Shown piece after piece: positions 7,701-15,370 of a stretch of 41,448 nucleotides of DNA (the first letter of the stretch is position 1; each line of letters begins with the position of its first letter). The position numbers and the translations under genes are program-made. Location of the stretch: contig JAEWXC010000091.1 in assembly GCA_023396115.1 (NCBI GenBank), forward strand, positions 1 through 41,448. Reading direction: 5' to 3'. The DNA is from Actinomycetes bacterium. GTDB lineage: Bacteria > Actinomycetota > Actinomycetes > Propionibacteriales > Nocardioidaceae. Under the pieces are notes generated by a model. It worked only from the letters and a program-made list of their open reading frames with translations, was not told the origin of the DNA and ran no database searches.

Positions 7701-7733
7701 CTCAACCTGTCACCTGATCGTGCAGCAGACCCT

Positions 7734-7981
7734 TGCCCCGTTTGTGACCCGATTCGTGTCAGTGAGTGCTCGGCAGCGCCCTTGAGGCCGGGGCACGTCC
7801 TGAGCCGTCTCCGGATGGACGCATTCCACAGCCTCAGCCCGGCCGAGATCGGCCGCCAGATCGGCGACCTAGAAGCAGTGCTTCACGACTTGCTGCCGAC
7901 AAGACCGAACAGATGTACCCGTCGCGTACCAGCGCGGCAAGGTGGTCGCCTCGCGCCAAGCTCACGAAGCGGTGTGAGGAG
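7734..7981. other. Spacer between IS3 and pcaL; coding remnants only
   Basis: No complete gene is visible. One plus frame reads RMDAFHSLSPAEIGRQIGDLE from about 7811. Another ends in AYQRGKVVASRQAHEAV before a TGA at 7976. They look like scraps of genes cut up by rearrangement, but I could not identify either. The end of the pca operon has no clear hairpin here. Confidence 0.4.
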
Positions 7982-9136
7982 TCACTCCAGGACTTCCTGC
8001 GCGACCCGGAACGCCGTGTTGGCGGCGGGTACGCCGCAGTAGATGGCCGACTGCAGCAGCACCTCCTTGATCTCGTCGTCGGTGAGGCCGTTGGTGCGAG
8101 CGGCGCGCAGGTGCATGGCCAGCTCGTCGTGGTGGCCGAGCGCGATCAGTGCGGTGAGCGTGATCATCGAGCGGGAGCGGCGGTCGAGGCCGGGGCGGGT
8201 CCAGATGCTGCCCCAGGCGTACTCCGTGATCAGCCGCTGGAAGTCCTCGGTCATCGGGGTGGTCGCGGCGGTGGCGCGGTCGACGTGCGCATCCCCGAGG
8301 ACGGTACGACGAACAGCGAGCCCCGCCGCGCGCACCTGCCCCACGGTCAGCTCGTCCCGAGCGGCCCCGAGGGCGTGCCGGCGGATCAGTCCGGCCACCT
8401 CGGCGGGTGTCTCGACGGGGGCGAGGTGCGCGACGCCCGGGAGCACCACGGCGCGGCCGTGCTGGACGCCGGACGCGATCAGTGCCAGGGCCTCGGGCGG
8501 GGTGGCCGGGTCGGCGTCGCCGGCGATGGTCAGCACGGGGGTGACGATCTCGTGCAGCCGGTCGCGGACGTCGAAGGCACCGATCGCCGAGCAGACCGCG
8601 CTGTAGCCCGTGTCGTCGGCGTCGGAGAGGGCGTGCAGCAGGGCGGAGCCCGCTTCAGGCGAGCGGTCGAGGAAGCCCGGCCCGAACCAGCGCCCGGCCG
8701 ACGCGGCGACCAGCGCGGGCGTGCCGGAGGCGGTCACCGTGGCGATCCGCTCGTCCCACGGCTCGGGGCCGCCGAAGTGGGCGGCGGTGCAGCACAGGGT
8801 GGCCGACAGGATCCGATCGGGCGCGTCGAGCAGCAGCTGCAGGCCGACGGCGCCGCCGACCGAGTCGCCGGCGTAGTGGAAGCCGGTGGCGACGACGTCG
8901 ATCTCGTCCAGCGCCGCGAGCAGGTCGGCCGCCAGCGTGGCCATCGTGGTCGGACCTGAGGCAGGAGCGTGGTTGGTGCCGTGGCCGGGCAGGTCCCAGC
9001 CGACCACCCGGAAGTCCGCGGCCAGCTCCACGGCAGCATCGGCCCACAGCGTGGTCACGGTGGTGCCGAGGGACGGCCCGACCACGAGCAGCGGCAGGTC
9101 CGGCCGGCCGCCCAGGTCGACGAGGGTGACGGTCAT
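7982..9136 (-). CDS. pcaL: Fused 3-oxoadipate enol-lactonase / 4-carboxymuconolactone decarboxylase
   Basis: 384 residues, two enzymes in one chain as in Rhodococcus and Streptomyces PcaL. Residues 1 to about 250 are an alpha/beta hydrolase (PcaD part) with nucleophile elbow GDSVGG, acid in AGDADPATPPE and His in GVAHLAPVE. Residues from about 275 are a carboxymuconolactone decarboxylase domain (PcaC part) with ITLTALIALGHHDELAMHL and the C-terminal YCGVPAANTAF. Together they turn gamma-carboxymuconolactone into 3-oxoadipate. The ATG at 9136 overlaps the pcaB stop by four bases (ATGA). It is the last gene of the pob-pca operon. Confidence 0.95.
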   Translation of the reverse strand: MTVTLVDLGGRPDLPLLVVGPSLGTTVTTLWADAAVELAADFRVVGWDLPGHGTNHAPASGPTTMATLAADLLAALDEIDVVATGFHYAGDSVGGAVGLQLLLDAPDRILSATLCCTAAHFGGPEPWDERIATVTASGTPALVAASAGRWFGPGFLDRSPEAGSALLHALSDADDTGYSAVCSAIGAFDVRDRLHEIVTPVLTIAGDADPATPPEALALIASGVQHGRAVVLPGVAHLAPVETPAEVAGLIRRHALGAARDELTVGQVRAAGLAVRRTVLGDAHVDRATAATTPMTEDFQRLITEYAWGSIWTRPGLDRRSRSMITLTALIALGHHDELAMHLRAARTNGLTDDEIKEVLLQSAIYCGVPAANTAFRVAQEVLE

Positions 9137-10341
9137 CGTGGGTTCTCCTCGGTGAGGCGGGCGGCGCGGGCCAGGGTCTCGTCGACCAGGTCGTCGACCA
9201 GCCCGAGGTAGGCGTCGGCGGGCGGGTGGTCGGCGAGCCGGGCCATGGTCTCCTGCTCGGCGCGCAGGGCGGCGTCGAGCTCGGCGACGCGGGCGGTCAT
9301 CCGGGCCGCGTCGACCCGCAGGCCGCAGACCAGGTCGGTGGCCTGTCCCGCCCCGACGACGGTACGACGGACGAGCGTCGCCAGCGGTGCAAACTCGGCG
9401 TGCCAGCCGCCGTCCGCCCGCTCGTCCACCTGCGCCGCGGCGGCCGCGTGCAGGCTCGCCGCCAGCGAGGGCGCAGCGAGCGCATGCCGGCGCAGCAGCG
9501 TTGCGGTCGTCGGGTTGGTCTTGTGCGGCATGGTCGACGACCCGCCGCCGGCCCCGTCGACCACCTCGCCCAGCTCGGGGCGGCCGAGGACGAGGACGTC
9601 ATTGGCGATCCGGCCCCACGCGCCGGCCAGCCGGGCGCAGGCGTCGCCGGTGCGGGTGACCGGCGCGCGCCGGGTGTGCCAGGGGGCCGAGGGGGTGAGG
9701 CCCAGCGCAAGGGGAAAGGCAGAACGGGCCGCGCGGGCCGCCTCGGGACCGCCGAGCTCGACGACCGCGGCGAGCGTCCCAGCGGCACCCCCGAGCTGCA
9801 CCGGGAAGTCGAGCGCCAGCAGGTCGTCGGCCGCGTCGAGCAGGCCGGCCAGCCAGTCGGCGACCTTCGCGCCGAACGTCGTGGGCACGGCCGGCTGGGT
9901 CAGGGTGCGCCCGACCATCGGGGTCGCCCGGTGCGCGTCGGCCAGCGCGGCGAGCGCGGTGACCTGCGCGACCAGGCCCCGTCGTACGACGGCCAGGGCG
10001 TCGCGCACGCAGAGCTGGATCGCGCTGTCGACGACGTCCTGGCTGGTGAGCCCGCGGTGCAGCCAGGTGGCGGCCGGCTCCGGCAGCGCCGAGCGCAGGA
10101 GGCCCACGAGCGGGATGACCGGGTTGCCGCCCGCCTCGGCCTCCTCTGCGAGCGCGGCGACGTCCACTGCGACTCCCGACAGGTCAGCCGGAGCGACCAC
10201 GGCACTGGCCGGCGCGATCCCGGTCGAGACGAGTACAGACGACCACGCCGCCTCCACCCGCAGCATCGCCGCGAGGAAGGCGCCGTCGGCCATCAGGTCA
10301 CCGGCCCGGTGGTCGCCGGGCCACCACAGCGAGGAGATCAC
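9133..10341 (-). CDS. pcaB: 3-Carboxy-cis,cis-muconate cycloisomerase
   Basis: 402 residues from GTG at 10341, overlapping the pcaG stop (GTGA). It belongs to the fumarase/aspartase superfamily, shown by the signature GGGSSTMPHKTNP (about residues 268-280) and by GLTSQDVVDSAIQL (about residues 104-117). Bacterial PcaB forms gamma-carboxymuconolactone from beta-carboxymuconate in the cytoplasm. The length is slightly below the usual 430-450 residues but all signature blocks are present. Neighbours on both sides are in the same pathway. Confidence 0.94.
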   Translation of the reverse strand: MISSLWWPGDHRAGDLMADGAFLAAMLRVEAAWSSVLVSTGIAPASAVVAPADLSGVAVDVAALAEEAEAGGNPVIPLVGLLRSALPEPAATWLHRGLTSQDVVDSAIQLCVRDALAVVRRGLVAQVTALAALADAHRATPMVGRTLTQPAVPTTFGAKVADWLAGLLDAADDLLALDFPVQLGGAAGTLAAVVELGGPEAARAARSAFPLALGLTPSAPWHTRRAPVTRTGDACARLAGAWGRIANDVLVLGRPELGEVVDGAGGGSSTMPHKTNPTTATLLRRHALAAPSLAASLHAAAAAQVDERADGGWHAEFAPLATLVRRTVVGAGQATDLVCGLRVDAARMTARVAELDAALRAEQETMARLADHPPADAYLGLVDDLVDETLARAARLTEENPR

Positions 10342-10904
10342 GCCTCCGAGTGTCCCGGATAGGTGAGGAAGACGGTCTCGTCGCCTCCCTGCAGCCGGAT
10401 GTCGAAGCGCAGCGCGCCGGGCAACTCGTCGTCCGTGACGCAGAGCAGCGTGGTCGCCCGATCGCCGGCGGCGACGAGTACCGCGTCGGGCGCCGCGCCC
10501 TCCAGTGGCAGGTAGGCCCGCGTGAACAGCCGGTTCAGCAGCCCGCGCGCGAACACCGTCACCGCGAAGAACGGCAGCCCGCCGTCGATCGGCCCCGGCC
10601 GCAGCGTCGTGAACGCGAACCGTCCGGTCCGGTCGGTCGAGGAGCGGCCGAAGCCGGTGAAGGTGGCGCCGTCGCGGCGCATCGAGCCGGTGCGCTGGAG
10701 CACCCGGCCGGCCGGATCGGCTTGCCAGATCTCGACGAGCGCGTCCGGGATCGGCGTGCCGGCGCCGTCGTGGACGGTGCCGTGGAGCAGCACCGCGCCG
10801 GGCGTCCCGGGCGCGACCAGGTCGCGGTCGCCGTCGTACGGTAGAGCGTAGTGGAAGAACGGCCCGACGGTCTGGCCGGGCGTCGCGGGCAGCGTGGTGG
10901 CCAT
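10338..10904 (-). CDS. pcaG: Protocatechuate 3,4-dioxygenase, alpha subunit
   Basis: 188 residues from ATG at 10904, sharing one base with the pcaH stop (TGATG). It has the intradiol dioxygenase fold, with TPGQTVGPFFHYALP at the N-terminus and VEIWQADPAGRVLQ in the core. It lacks the Tyr/His iron ligands, as expected for the alpha subunit. With PcaH it cleaves protocatechuate between the hydroxyls to beta-carboxy-cis,cis-muconate. The same frame stays open upstream through pcaH, but that is a shadow. Confidence 0.95.
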   Translation of the reverse strand: MATTLPATPGQTVGPFFHYALPYDGDRDLVAPGTPGAVLLHGTVHDGAGTPIPDALVEIWQADPAGRVLQRTGSMRRDGATFTGFGRSSTDRTGRFAFTTLRPGPIDGGLPFFAVTVFARGLLNRLFTRAYLPLEGAAPDAVLVAAGDRATTLLCVTDDELPGALRFDIRLQGGDETVFLTYPGHSEA

Positions 10905-11668
10905 CAGTCCTCCTCCAGCGGGGTGCGGTGGGCGCCGGTCAGCACGATGTCCCAGCGGTAGCCGGTCGCCCACTCGTGGGTGGTCAGGTCGTGGTCGTAC
11001 GACGCCACGAGCCGCTCGCGCGCCAACGGGTCGACGATCGCCTGGTAGATCGGGTCGAGCGCGAACAGCGGATCGCCCGGGAAATACATCTGGGTGACCA
11101 TCCGCTGGGTGAAGTCGGTGCCGAACAGCGAGAAGTGGATGTGCGCGGGCCGCCAGGCGTTGTGGTGGTTGCGCCACGGGTACGGCCCGGGCTTGACCGT
11201 CGTGAACCGGTAGGCGCCGTCGTCGTCGGTCAGGCAGCGGCCGACGCCGGTGAAGTTGGGGTCGAGCGGCGCGGGGTGCTGGTCGCGCTTGTGGACGTAG
11301 CGCCCGCCGGAGTTCGCCTGCCAGATCTCGACCAGCTGGCGTCGTACCGGCCGGCCCTCGCCGTCGAGGACCCGGCCGGTGACGACCATCCGCTCGCCGA
11401 TCGGCTCACCCTTGCCCGCGATCGTCAGGTCCGCCTCGAGCGGGTCGATGTCGCGCTCGCCGAAGCAGGGCGCCCACAGCTCGATCCCCTCCGGGTCGGC
11501 AGGCTGCGGGTCCTTGGTGGGGTGCCGCAGGAGGCTGCTGCGGTACGGCGGGTAGTCGGTCCGGGGCTGAGTCTCCACCGCGCCAGTGCGCTCGTAGTCC
11601 TGGGCGATCCGGGCGATCTCGTCGCTGATCGCCTGCTGGCTGTCCAGGGTGGTCATCGGGTCGGCCAT
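10904..11668 (-). CDS. pcaH: Protocatechuate 3,4-dioxygenase, beta subunit
   Basis: 254 residues from ATG at 11668, preceded by GGAGGG about nine bases upstream. A second ATG at 11656 would overlap the pobA stop as ATGA. This is the catalytic intradiol dioxygenase subunit. The non-heme Fe(III) ligands are visible as Tyr in GGRYVHKRDQ, Tyr in KPGPYPWRN and two His in RPAHIHFSL. The N-terminal YPPYRSSLLRHP is the typical PcaH start region. It forms the alpha-beta enzyme with the product of the next gene. Confidence 0.96.
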   Translation of the reverse strand: MADPMTTLDSQQAISDEIARIAQDYERTGAVETQPRTDYPPYRSSLLRHPTKDPQPADPEGIELWAPCFGERDIDPLEADLTIAGKGEPIGERMVVTGRVLDGEGRPVRRQLVEIWQANSGGRYVHKRDQHPAPLDPNFTGVGRCLTDDDGAYRFTTVKPGPYPWRNHHNAWRPAHIHFSLFGTDFTQRMVTQMYFPGDPLFALDPIYQAIVDPLARERLVASYDHDLTTHEWATGYRWDIVLTGAHRTPLEED

Positions 11669-12849
11669 CCGGTGTATCCCTCCGCGAGGTAGGTGGCTCC
11701 GGCCTCGGACGAGACCAGGCCGGCGAGCTCGCCCAGCTGGCGGTGCTCGTCGAAGGCGGTGCTGTCGGAGGACCCGGGCACGCTGTGCAGCATCGTGGTC
11801 ATCCAGTAGGAGAAGTGCTGCGCCTTCCAGACCCGGCCCAGCGCGAGGCCGGTGTAGGCGTCGAGCGCGTCGTCGTCGCCCTTGAGCAGCGCCCGCTCGA
11901 GCACCTCGGCGAGCACCCGTACGTCGGCCAGCGCGAGGTTGAGCCCCTTCGCGCCGGTCGGCGGCACGGTGTGCCCGGCGTCGCCGGCGAGCATCAGCCG
12001 CCCGTGGCGCAGCGGGGTCTGCACGAAGCTGCGGAACGGCAGCACACTGCGCTCGATGATCGGCCCCTCCTGCAGGACGAAGCCGTCCTCGCCGGCCACC
12101 CGCGCCTGCAGCTCGGACCAGATCCGGTCGTCGGACCAGTCGTCCGGGTTCTCCGTGGGATCGCACTGGAAGTACATCCGCTGCACGTCCTCGGTGCGCT
12201 GGCTGATCAGCGCGAAGCCGCGGTCGGAGCGGGCGTAGACCAACTCCGGCGCGCTCTTCGGCGCCTCGCAGAGGATCCCGAACCACGCGAACGGGTACTC
12301 CCGCCCGAACCGCCGGTGGTCCGCCACCAGGTCGCGGCAGATGCTGCGCGACCCGTCGGCCCCGACGACGATCTCGGCGGTGATCTCGTGGGTCGCGCCG
12401 TCGGCGTCGGTGTAGGTCACCCGCGGCGTGGTGGTCACGTCGGCGACCTCGACGTCGCGTACGTCGTACCGGATGTCGCCGCCGTCGCGCAGCCGCGCCC
12501 GGTGGAGGTCGACGAAGACCTCGGTCTGCGGGTAGAGCCAGACCGCTGCGTCCACCAGGCGCTGGAAGTCGATGTGGTGGCTGACGCCGTCGAAGCGCAG
12601 AAAGATGCCGTCGTGGCGGTCGCCGTCGGTGAGTACCCGGTCGCTGACGCCGCTGTCGACGAGCAGCCGGACGCTGTCGCGCTCGAGGATGCCGGCGCGG
12701 TGGGTGGTCTCGATGGTGTGCACCGCGCGGTGGTCGACGACGACGCTCTCGATGCCGGCGACGTGCAACAGGTGGGACAGCATCAGGCCGGCCGGCCCGC
12801 CGCCGACGACGGCGACGCGGGTGTGGGTGGTCGTGCTCGGTGCGCTCAT
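11653..12849 (-). CDS. pobA: 4-Hydroxybenzoate 3-monooxygenase
   Basis: 398 residues from ATG at 12849 (a longer frame to 12885 lacks support). It is a class A flavoprotein hydroxylase. The Rossmann motif is VVGGGPAGLMLS at about residues 14-25, the DG motif is VVGADGSRSICR, and the second FAD motif is LAGDAGHTVPPTGAKGLNLALAD. It converts 4-hydroxybenzoate to protocatechuate using NAD(P)H and O2, linking the cre pathway to the pca pathway. It is first in the operon and divergent from an IclR regulator, with a palindromic operator between them. Confidence 0.95.
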   Translation of the reverse strand: MSAPSTTTHTRVAVVGGGPAGLMLSHLLHVAGIESVVVDHRAVHTIETTHRAGILERDSVRLLVDSGVSDRVLTDGDRHDGIFLRFDGVSHHIDFQRLVDAAVWLYPQTEVFVDLHRARLRDGGDIRYDVRDVEVADVTTTPRVTYTDADGATHEITAEIVVGADGSRSICRDLVADHRRFGREYPFAWFGILCEAPKSAPELVYARSDRGFALISQRTEDVQRMYFQCDPTENPDDWSDDRIWSELQARVAGEDGFVLQEGPIIERSVLPFRSFVQTPLRHGRLMLAGDAGHTVPPTGAKGLNLALADVRVLAEVLERALLKGDDDALDAYTGLALGRVWKAQHFSYWMTTMLHSVPGSSDSTAFDEHRQLGELAGLVSSEAGATYLAEGYTGWPTR

Positions 12850-12893
12850 GGGCCGACGGTAGAGAGCCGCAGGTCGTGCCGTCATCGGCTATC

Positions 12894-12908
12894 TTTCACT
12901 CAGTGAAA
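12894..12908. promoter_or_regulatory. Palindromic operator between pobA and the IclR regulator
   Basis: TTTCACTCAGTGAAA is a perfect 15-bp palindrome (odd centre) 45 bp upstream of pobA and 24 bp upstream of the iclR start. It is the natural site for the adjacent IclR-type protein to control both divergent units. Its half-site differs from the CTTCCG sites further along. Confidence 0.65.
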
Positions 12909-12931
12909 TCGATGTGAGGGGACGGGTGGCC

Positions 12932-13699
12932 ATGGCGGGTGGCTCACAACCGGGCGCATCGCTGGTCGACCGCACCCTCGACGTACTCGGGGCCTTCGAC
13001 GAGACCCACCGCCGGCTGAAACTCGGCGAGATCGCCGAGCGCGCCGGGCTCGCGCCGCCGACCGCGCTGCGGATCCTGCGCCGACTGGTCGAGCGAGGGG
13101 CGCTGGAGCGGGGCGCCGACGGCCGGTACGCCGTGGGCCGGCTGCTCTGGGACGTCGGCCTGCTCGCGCCCGTCCAGACCGGGCTGCGGGAGGTCGCGGC
13201 GCCGTACCTCCAGGACCTGCAGGCAGCCACCCGTGCCACCGTCCACCTCGCCCAGCGCGACGGCGACCGGGTGCTCTACCTCGACCGCCTCTCCGGCCGC
13301 GCGTCCGTGCCCGTCGTCAGCCGGGTCGGCAGCCGGCTGCCCATGCACGCCACCGGCGTCGGCAAGGTGCTGCTCGCCCACGCCCCCGACGAGGTACGAC
13401 GCCAGGTGCTCGCCGACCTGTCCCGGATCACGCCCTACACGGTCACCTCACCTGGCGTGCTGTCCCGGCAGCTCGCCCGCGTCCTGCGCGACGGCTACGC
13501 CACCACCGCGGAGGAGATGACCCTCGGCGCCTGCTCCGCCGCCGTACCGATCCGGAACGGCACGGGCGACGACCAGGTGGTCGCCTCGCTGGGCATCGTC
13601 GTCGCGTCACTGCGGCGGGACCGCCCGCGGCTGGTGGCGGCGCTGCAGGTCGCGGCCGAGGGGATCCGGCGGGAGCTGGCGCGGGGTCGCTTCCGCTGA
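12932..13699 (+). CDS. IclR-family regulator, probably of the pob-pca operon
   Basis: 255 residues from ATG at 12932, with AGGGGA upstream; a GTG at 12914 is the longer alternative. The N-terminal winged HTH includes LGEIAERAGLAPPTALRIL (about residues 30-48). The C-terminal IclR effector domain is shown by PMHATGVGKVLLA and DGYATTAEEMTLGACSAAVPI. IclR proteins of the PcaR/PobR type respond to 4-hydroxybenzoate, protocatechuate or 3-oxoadipate. The divergent position and the shared palindrome suggest it controls pobA-pcaHGBL. Whether it activates or represses cannot be read here. Confidence 0.88.
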   Translation: MAGGSQPGASLVDRTLDVLGAFDETHRRLKLGEIAERAGLAPPTALRILRRLVERGALERGADGRYAVGRLLWDVGLLAPVQTGLREVAAPYLQDLQAATRATVHLAQRDGDRVLYLDRLSGRASVPVVSRVGSRLPMHATGVGKVLLAHAPDEVRRQVLADLSRITPYTVTSPGVLSRQLARVLRDGYATTAEEMTLGACSAAVPIRNGTGDDQVVASLGIVVASLRRDRPRLVAALQVAAEGIRRELARGRFR

Positions 13700-13707
13700 G
13701 CGGAAGC
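13689..13707. promoter_or_regulatory. CTTCCG-N5-CGGAAG operator before the first HD phosphohydrolase gene
   Basis: CTTCCGCTGAGCGGAAG (13690-13706, extending one matched base each side) is a perfect palindrome over the stop codon of the IclR gene. Its outer half-sites are identical to those of the palindrome before the cre operon (15271-15287), which argues for a shared regulator-binding site. A terminator for the upstream gene is the alternative. Confidence 0.55.
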
Positions 13708-13748
13708 CGCCGGTGGACTCGCCGGGCCGCCTCGCGCACCATGCGGGC

Positions 13749-14453
13749 ATGCCCGGACAGTCCCAGCCCCTGCCCCGGCAGCAGCCGCAGGCCAACCAGC
13801 TCGGGGCCGACGTGACCGGCGCGCTGCCCGACCCGGCGAGCGTGCCCGGGACGGCGGGCTTCCGGCCGGAGGATGCGGCGGTGTGGGACCTGGCGGTCGA
13901 GCACCTGCGGGTGCGGAGCAACGACGGGCACACGGTCTACGCCTACGGGCTGGCGGCCGCGCTGTGCGACCTGCACCCCGAGGCTGACCGGGACGTCGTA
14001 CTGCCGGCGATCATCCTGCACGACACCGGCTGGTCCCGGGTGCCGGCGGACGAGGTGCTGGAGGCGATCCGGCCCGGCGGCGGACGGCCGGACCTGGTGA
14101 TCCGGCACGAGAAGGAGGGCGCGGCGATCGCGGCGGAGGTGCTCGCGGGCTTGGCCCACAACCCGGGCAGAACGACGCGGATCGTCGAGATCATCGACGG
14201 CCACGACTCCCGTCGGACCGCGCTCTCGCTGGAGGACGCGCTGGTCAAGGACGCCGACAAGCTCTGGCGGCTCACGCCGCACGGGGTGGACACGGTGATG
14301 GACTGGTTCGGGCTCGACCGGGCGCAGGCGCATGCGCTGATCGGGTCGCGGGTGCACGACCACCTGTTCACCGACGCCGCCCGGAGCATCGCTCGCGGAC
14401 TGGCGGCGCTCGCCGCGATCGACAGCACCCCGCAGCGGATCGCGCTGGGCTGA
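13749..14453 (+). CDS. HD-domain phosphohydrolase, paralogue of CreD
   Basis: 234 residues from ATG at 13749. It has the HD metal-binding pattern: His in NDGHTVYAY, His91-Asp92 in ILHDTGW, His in RHEKEG, His in IIDGHDSR and Asp in VKDADKLWRL. The protein in the cre operon (22013..22720) shares all of these blocks plus SLED-A and EVL, so the two are clear paralogues. A role in removing phosphate from a phosphorylated aryl intermediate is inferred from that kinship and from the shared operator. It may handle a different alkylphenyl phosphate. It lies alone between two regulators, not in the cre operon. Confidence 0.8.
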   Translation: MPGQSQPLPRQQPQANQLGADVTGALPDPASVPGTAGFRPEDAAVWDLAVEHLRVRSNDGHTVYAYGLAAALCDLHPEADRDVVLPAIILHDTGWSRVPADEVLEAIRPGGGRPDLVIRHEKEGAAIAAEVLAGLAHNPGRTTRIVEIIDGHDSRRTALSLEDALVKDADKLWRLTPHGVDTVMDWFGLDRAQAHALIGSRVHDHLFTDAARSIARGLAALAAIDSTPQRIALG

Positions 14454-14480
14454 TCGAGCCGACTGCGGCACCATTCATCC

Positions 14481-15254
14481 ATGCGTGGTGACGGGCGGAC
14501 GGTGACGTCCAAGGCACTCGCGCTGCTGGGCGCGTTCGAGCAGGGCCCGACCGCGCTCTCCCTCAGCGATCTCGCGGCTCACGCCGACGTACCGCTGCCG
14601 ACCGCCCACCGGCTGGTCGGGGAGCTGGTGGCATGGGGCGCGCTGGAGCGGGACGAGCAGGGCCGCTACTCGGTGGGCCTGCGTTTGTGGGAGGTCGCGC
14701 AGAACGCGGGCAGGCAGCTGCGCGACACCGCCCGTCCGCACCTGCAGGACCTCTTCTCGCTCACCCACGAGACGTCGCACATCGCGATCCGGGAGGGTGA
14801 CGAGGCGCTCTACATCGACCGCATCTACGGCTCCACACGGGTGCCGCGTGCCTCACGGGTCGGCGGGCGGCTGCCGCTGCACGCGACCGCGGTGGGCAAG
14901 GTGCTGCTGGCGTTCGAGGAGGACTGGGTCCGTGACGCCTACCTCTCGCACGGGCTCGAGGCGGCGACGCGGCACACCCACGTCAACCCGGGGCGGCTGG
15001 CCGCGGAGCTGAGAAAGGTCCGCGACGAGGGCTACGCGACCACCGCGGAGGAGGTGCGCGAGGGCTCCTGCTCGATCGCGGTGCCGGTCCGCCTCGATCC
15101 GCACCCGGCGGCGATCGGGCTGGTCATGCTCTCCAGCCGTGCCGGCACGATGACCCGTCACCTGCCGACCCTGCGCGGTGTCGCGCAGCGGATCGAGGCG
15201 GCGGCTGCCCGACCCCAGCCCAGTCTGGTCCGCATCCCCCGCCGGCGCGGCTGA
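14481..15254 (+). CDS. IclR-family regulator, probably of the cre operon
   Basis: 257 residues from ATG at 14481. No ribosome-binding site is evident, so translation may be leaderless. It has an N-terminal winged HTH (LSDLAAHADVPLPTAHRLV, about residues 32-50) and a C-terminal IclR effector domain with PLHATAVGKVLLAF and EGYATTAEEVREGSCSIAVPV. It is related to the first IclR protein but clearly distinct. It lies just upstream of creJ in the same direction, separated by 116 bp containing the 15269-15289 palindrome. It may correspond functionally to CreR of the Corynebacterium cluster, but I cannot confirm that. Confidence 0.88.
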   Translation: MRGDGRTVTSKALALLGAFEQGPTALSLSDLAAHADVPLPTAHRLVGELVAWGALERDEQGRYSVGLRLWEVAQNAGRQLRDTARPHLQDLFSLTHETSHIAIREGDEALYIDRIYGSTRVPRASRVGGRLPLHATAVGKVLLAFEEDWVRDAYLSHGLEAATRHTHVNPGRLAAELRKVRDEGYATTAEEVREGSCSIAVPVRLDPHPAAIGLVMLSSRAGTMTRHLPTLRGVAQRIEAAAARPQPSLVRIPRRRG

Positions 15255-15268
15255 AGCCGTGCGCACCA

Positions 15269-15289
15269 TACTTCCGTCTGACGGAAGTA
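15269..15289. promoter_or_regulatory. CTTCCG-N5-CGGAAG operator of the cre operon
   Basis: The core CTTCCGTCTGACGGAAG (15271-15287) is a perfect palindrome extended by two matched bases on each side. It lies 82 bp before the creJ start. The half-sites match those at 13690-13706. A GCGCACCAT element sits directly upstream (15261-15269) and recurs near the HD gene. It is a likely binding site for the IclR protein encoded just before it. Confidence 0.65.
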
Positions 15290-15370
15290 GTGCGTGGACG
15301 CGCCGTTGTGGCGGGCGTCACGATGAGGTTGTCGTCACAGCAGTGGTGACCGATCAGAAGAGGAGGCGGG

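Larger units (their letters stand above)
5115..7733 (+). mobile_element. IS3-family element interrupted by an IS110-family element
   Basis: The terminal inverted repeats share AGGGTCTGCTGCAC (5115-5128, with the complement ending at 7733) and continue imperfectly with AGGTGACA. With the IS110 insert removed the element is about 1.27 kb, normal for IS3. orfA (5176..5478) and orfB (6825..7700) are separated only by the insert. Rejoining at the GA core restores GGGAAAATGATGTACC, in which the orfA stop and orfB start overlap in the usual -1 arrangement. No 3-4 bp target duplication is visible, so one flank may have been rearranged. Confidence 0.88.

Noticed and set aside
5112..7736. Target-site duplication for the IS3 element
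   Set aside because: Bases on either side (GGT and TGC) do not match for any reasonable choice of ends.
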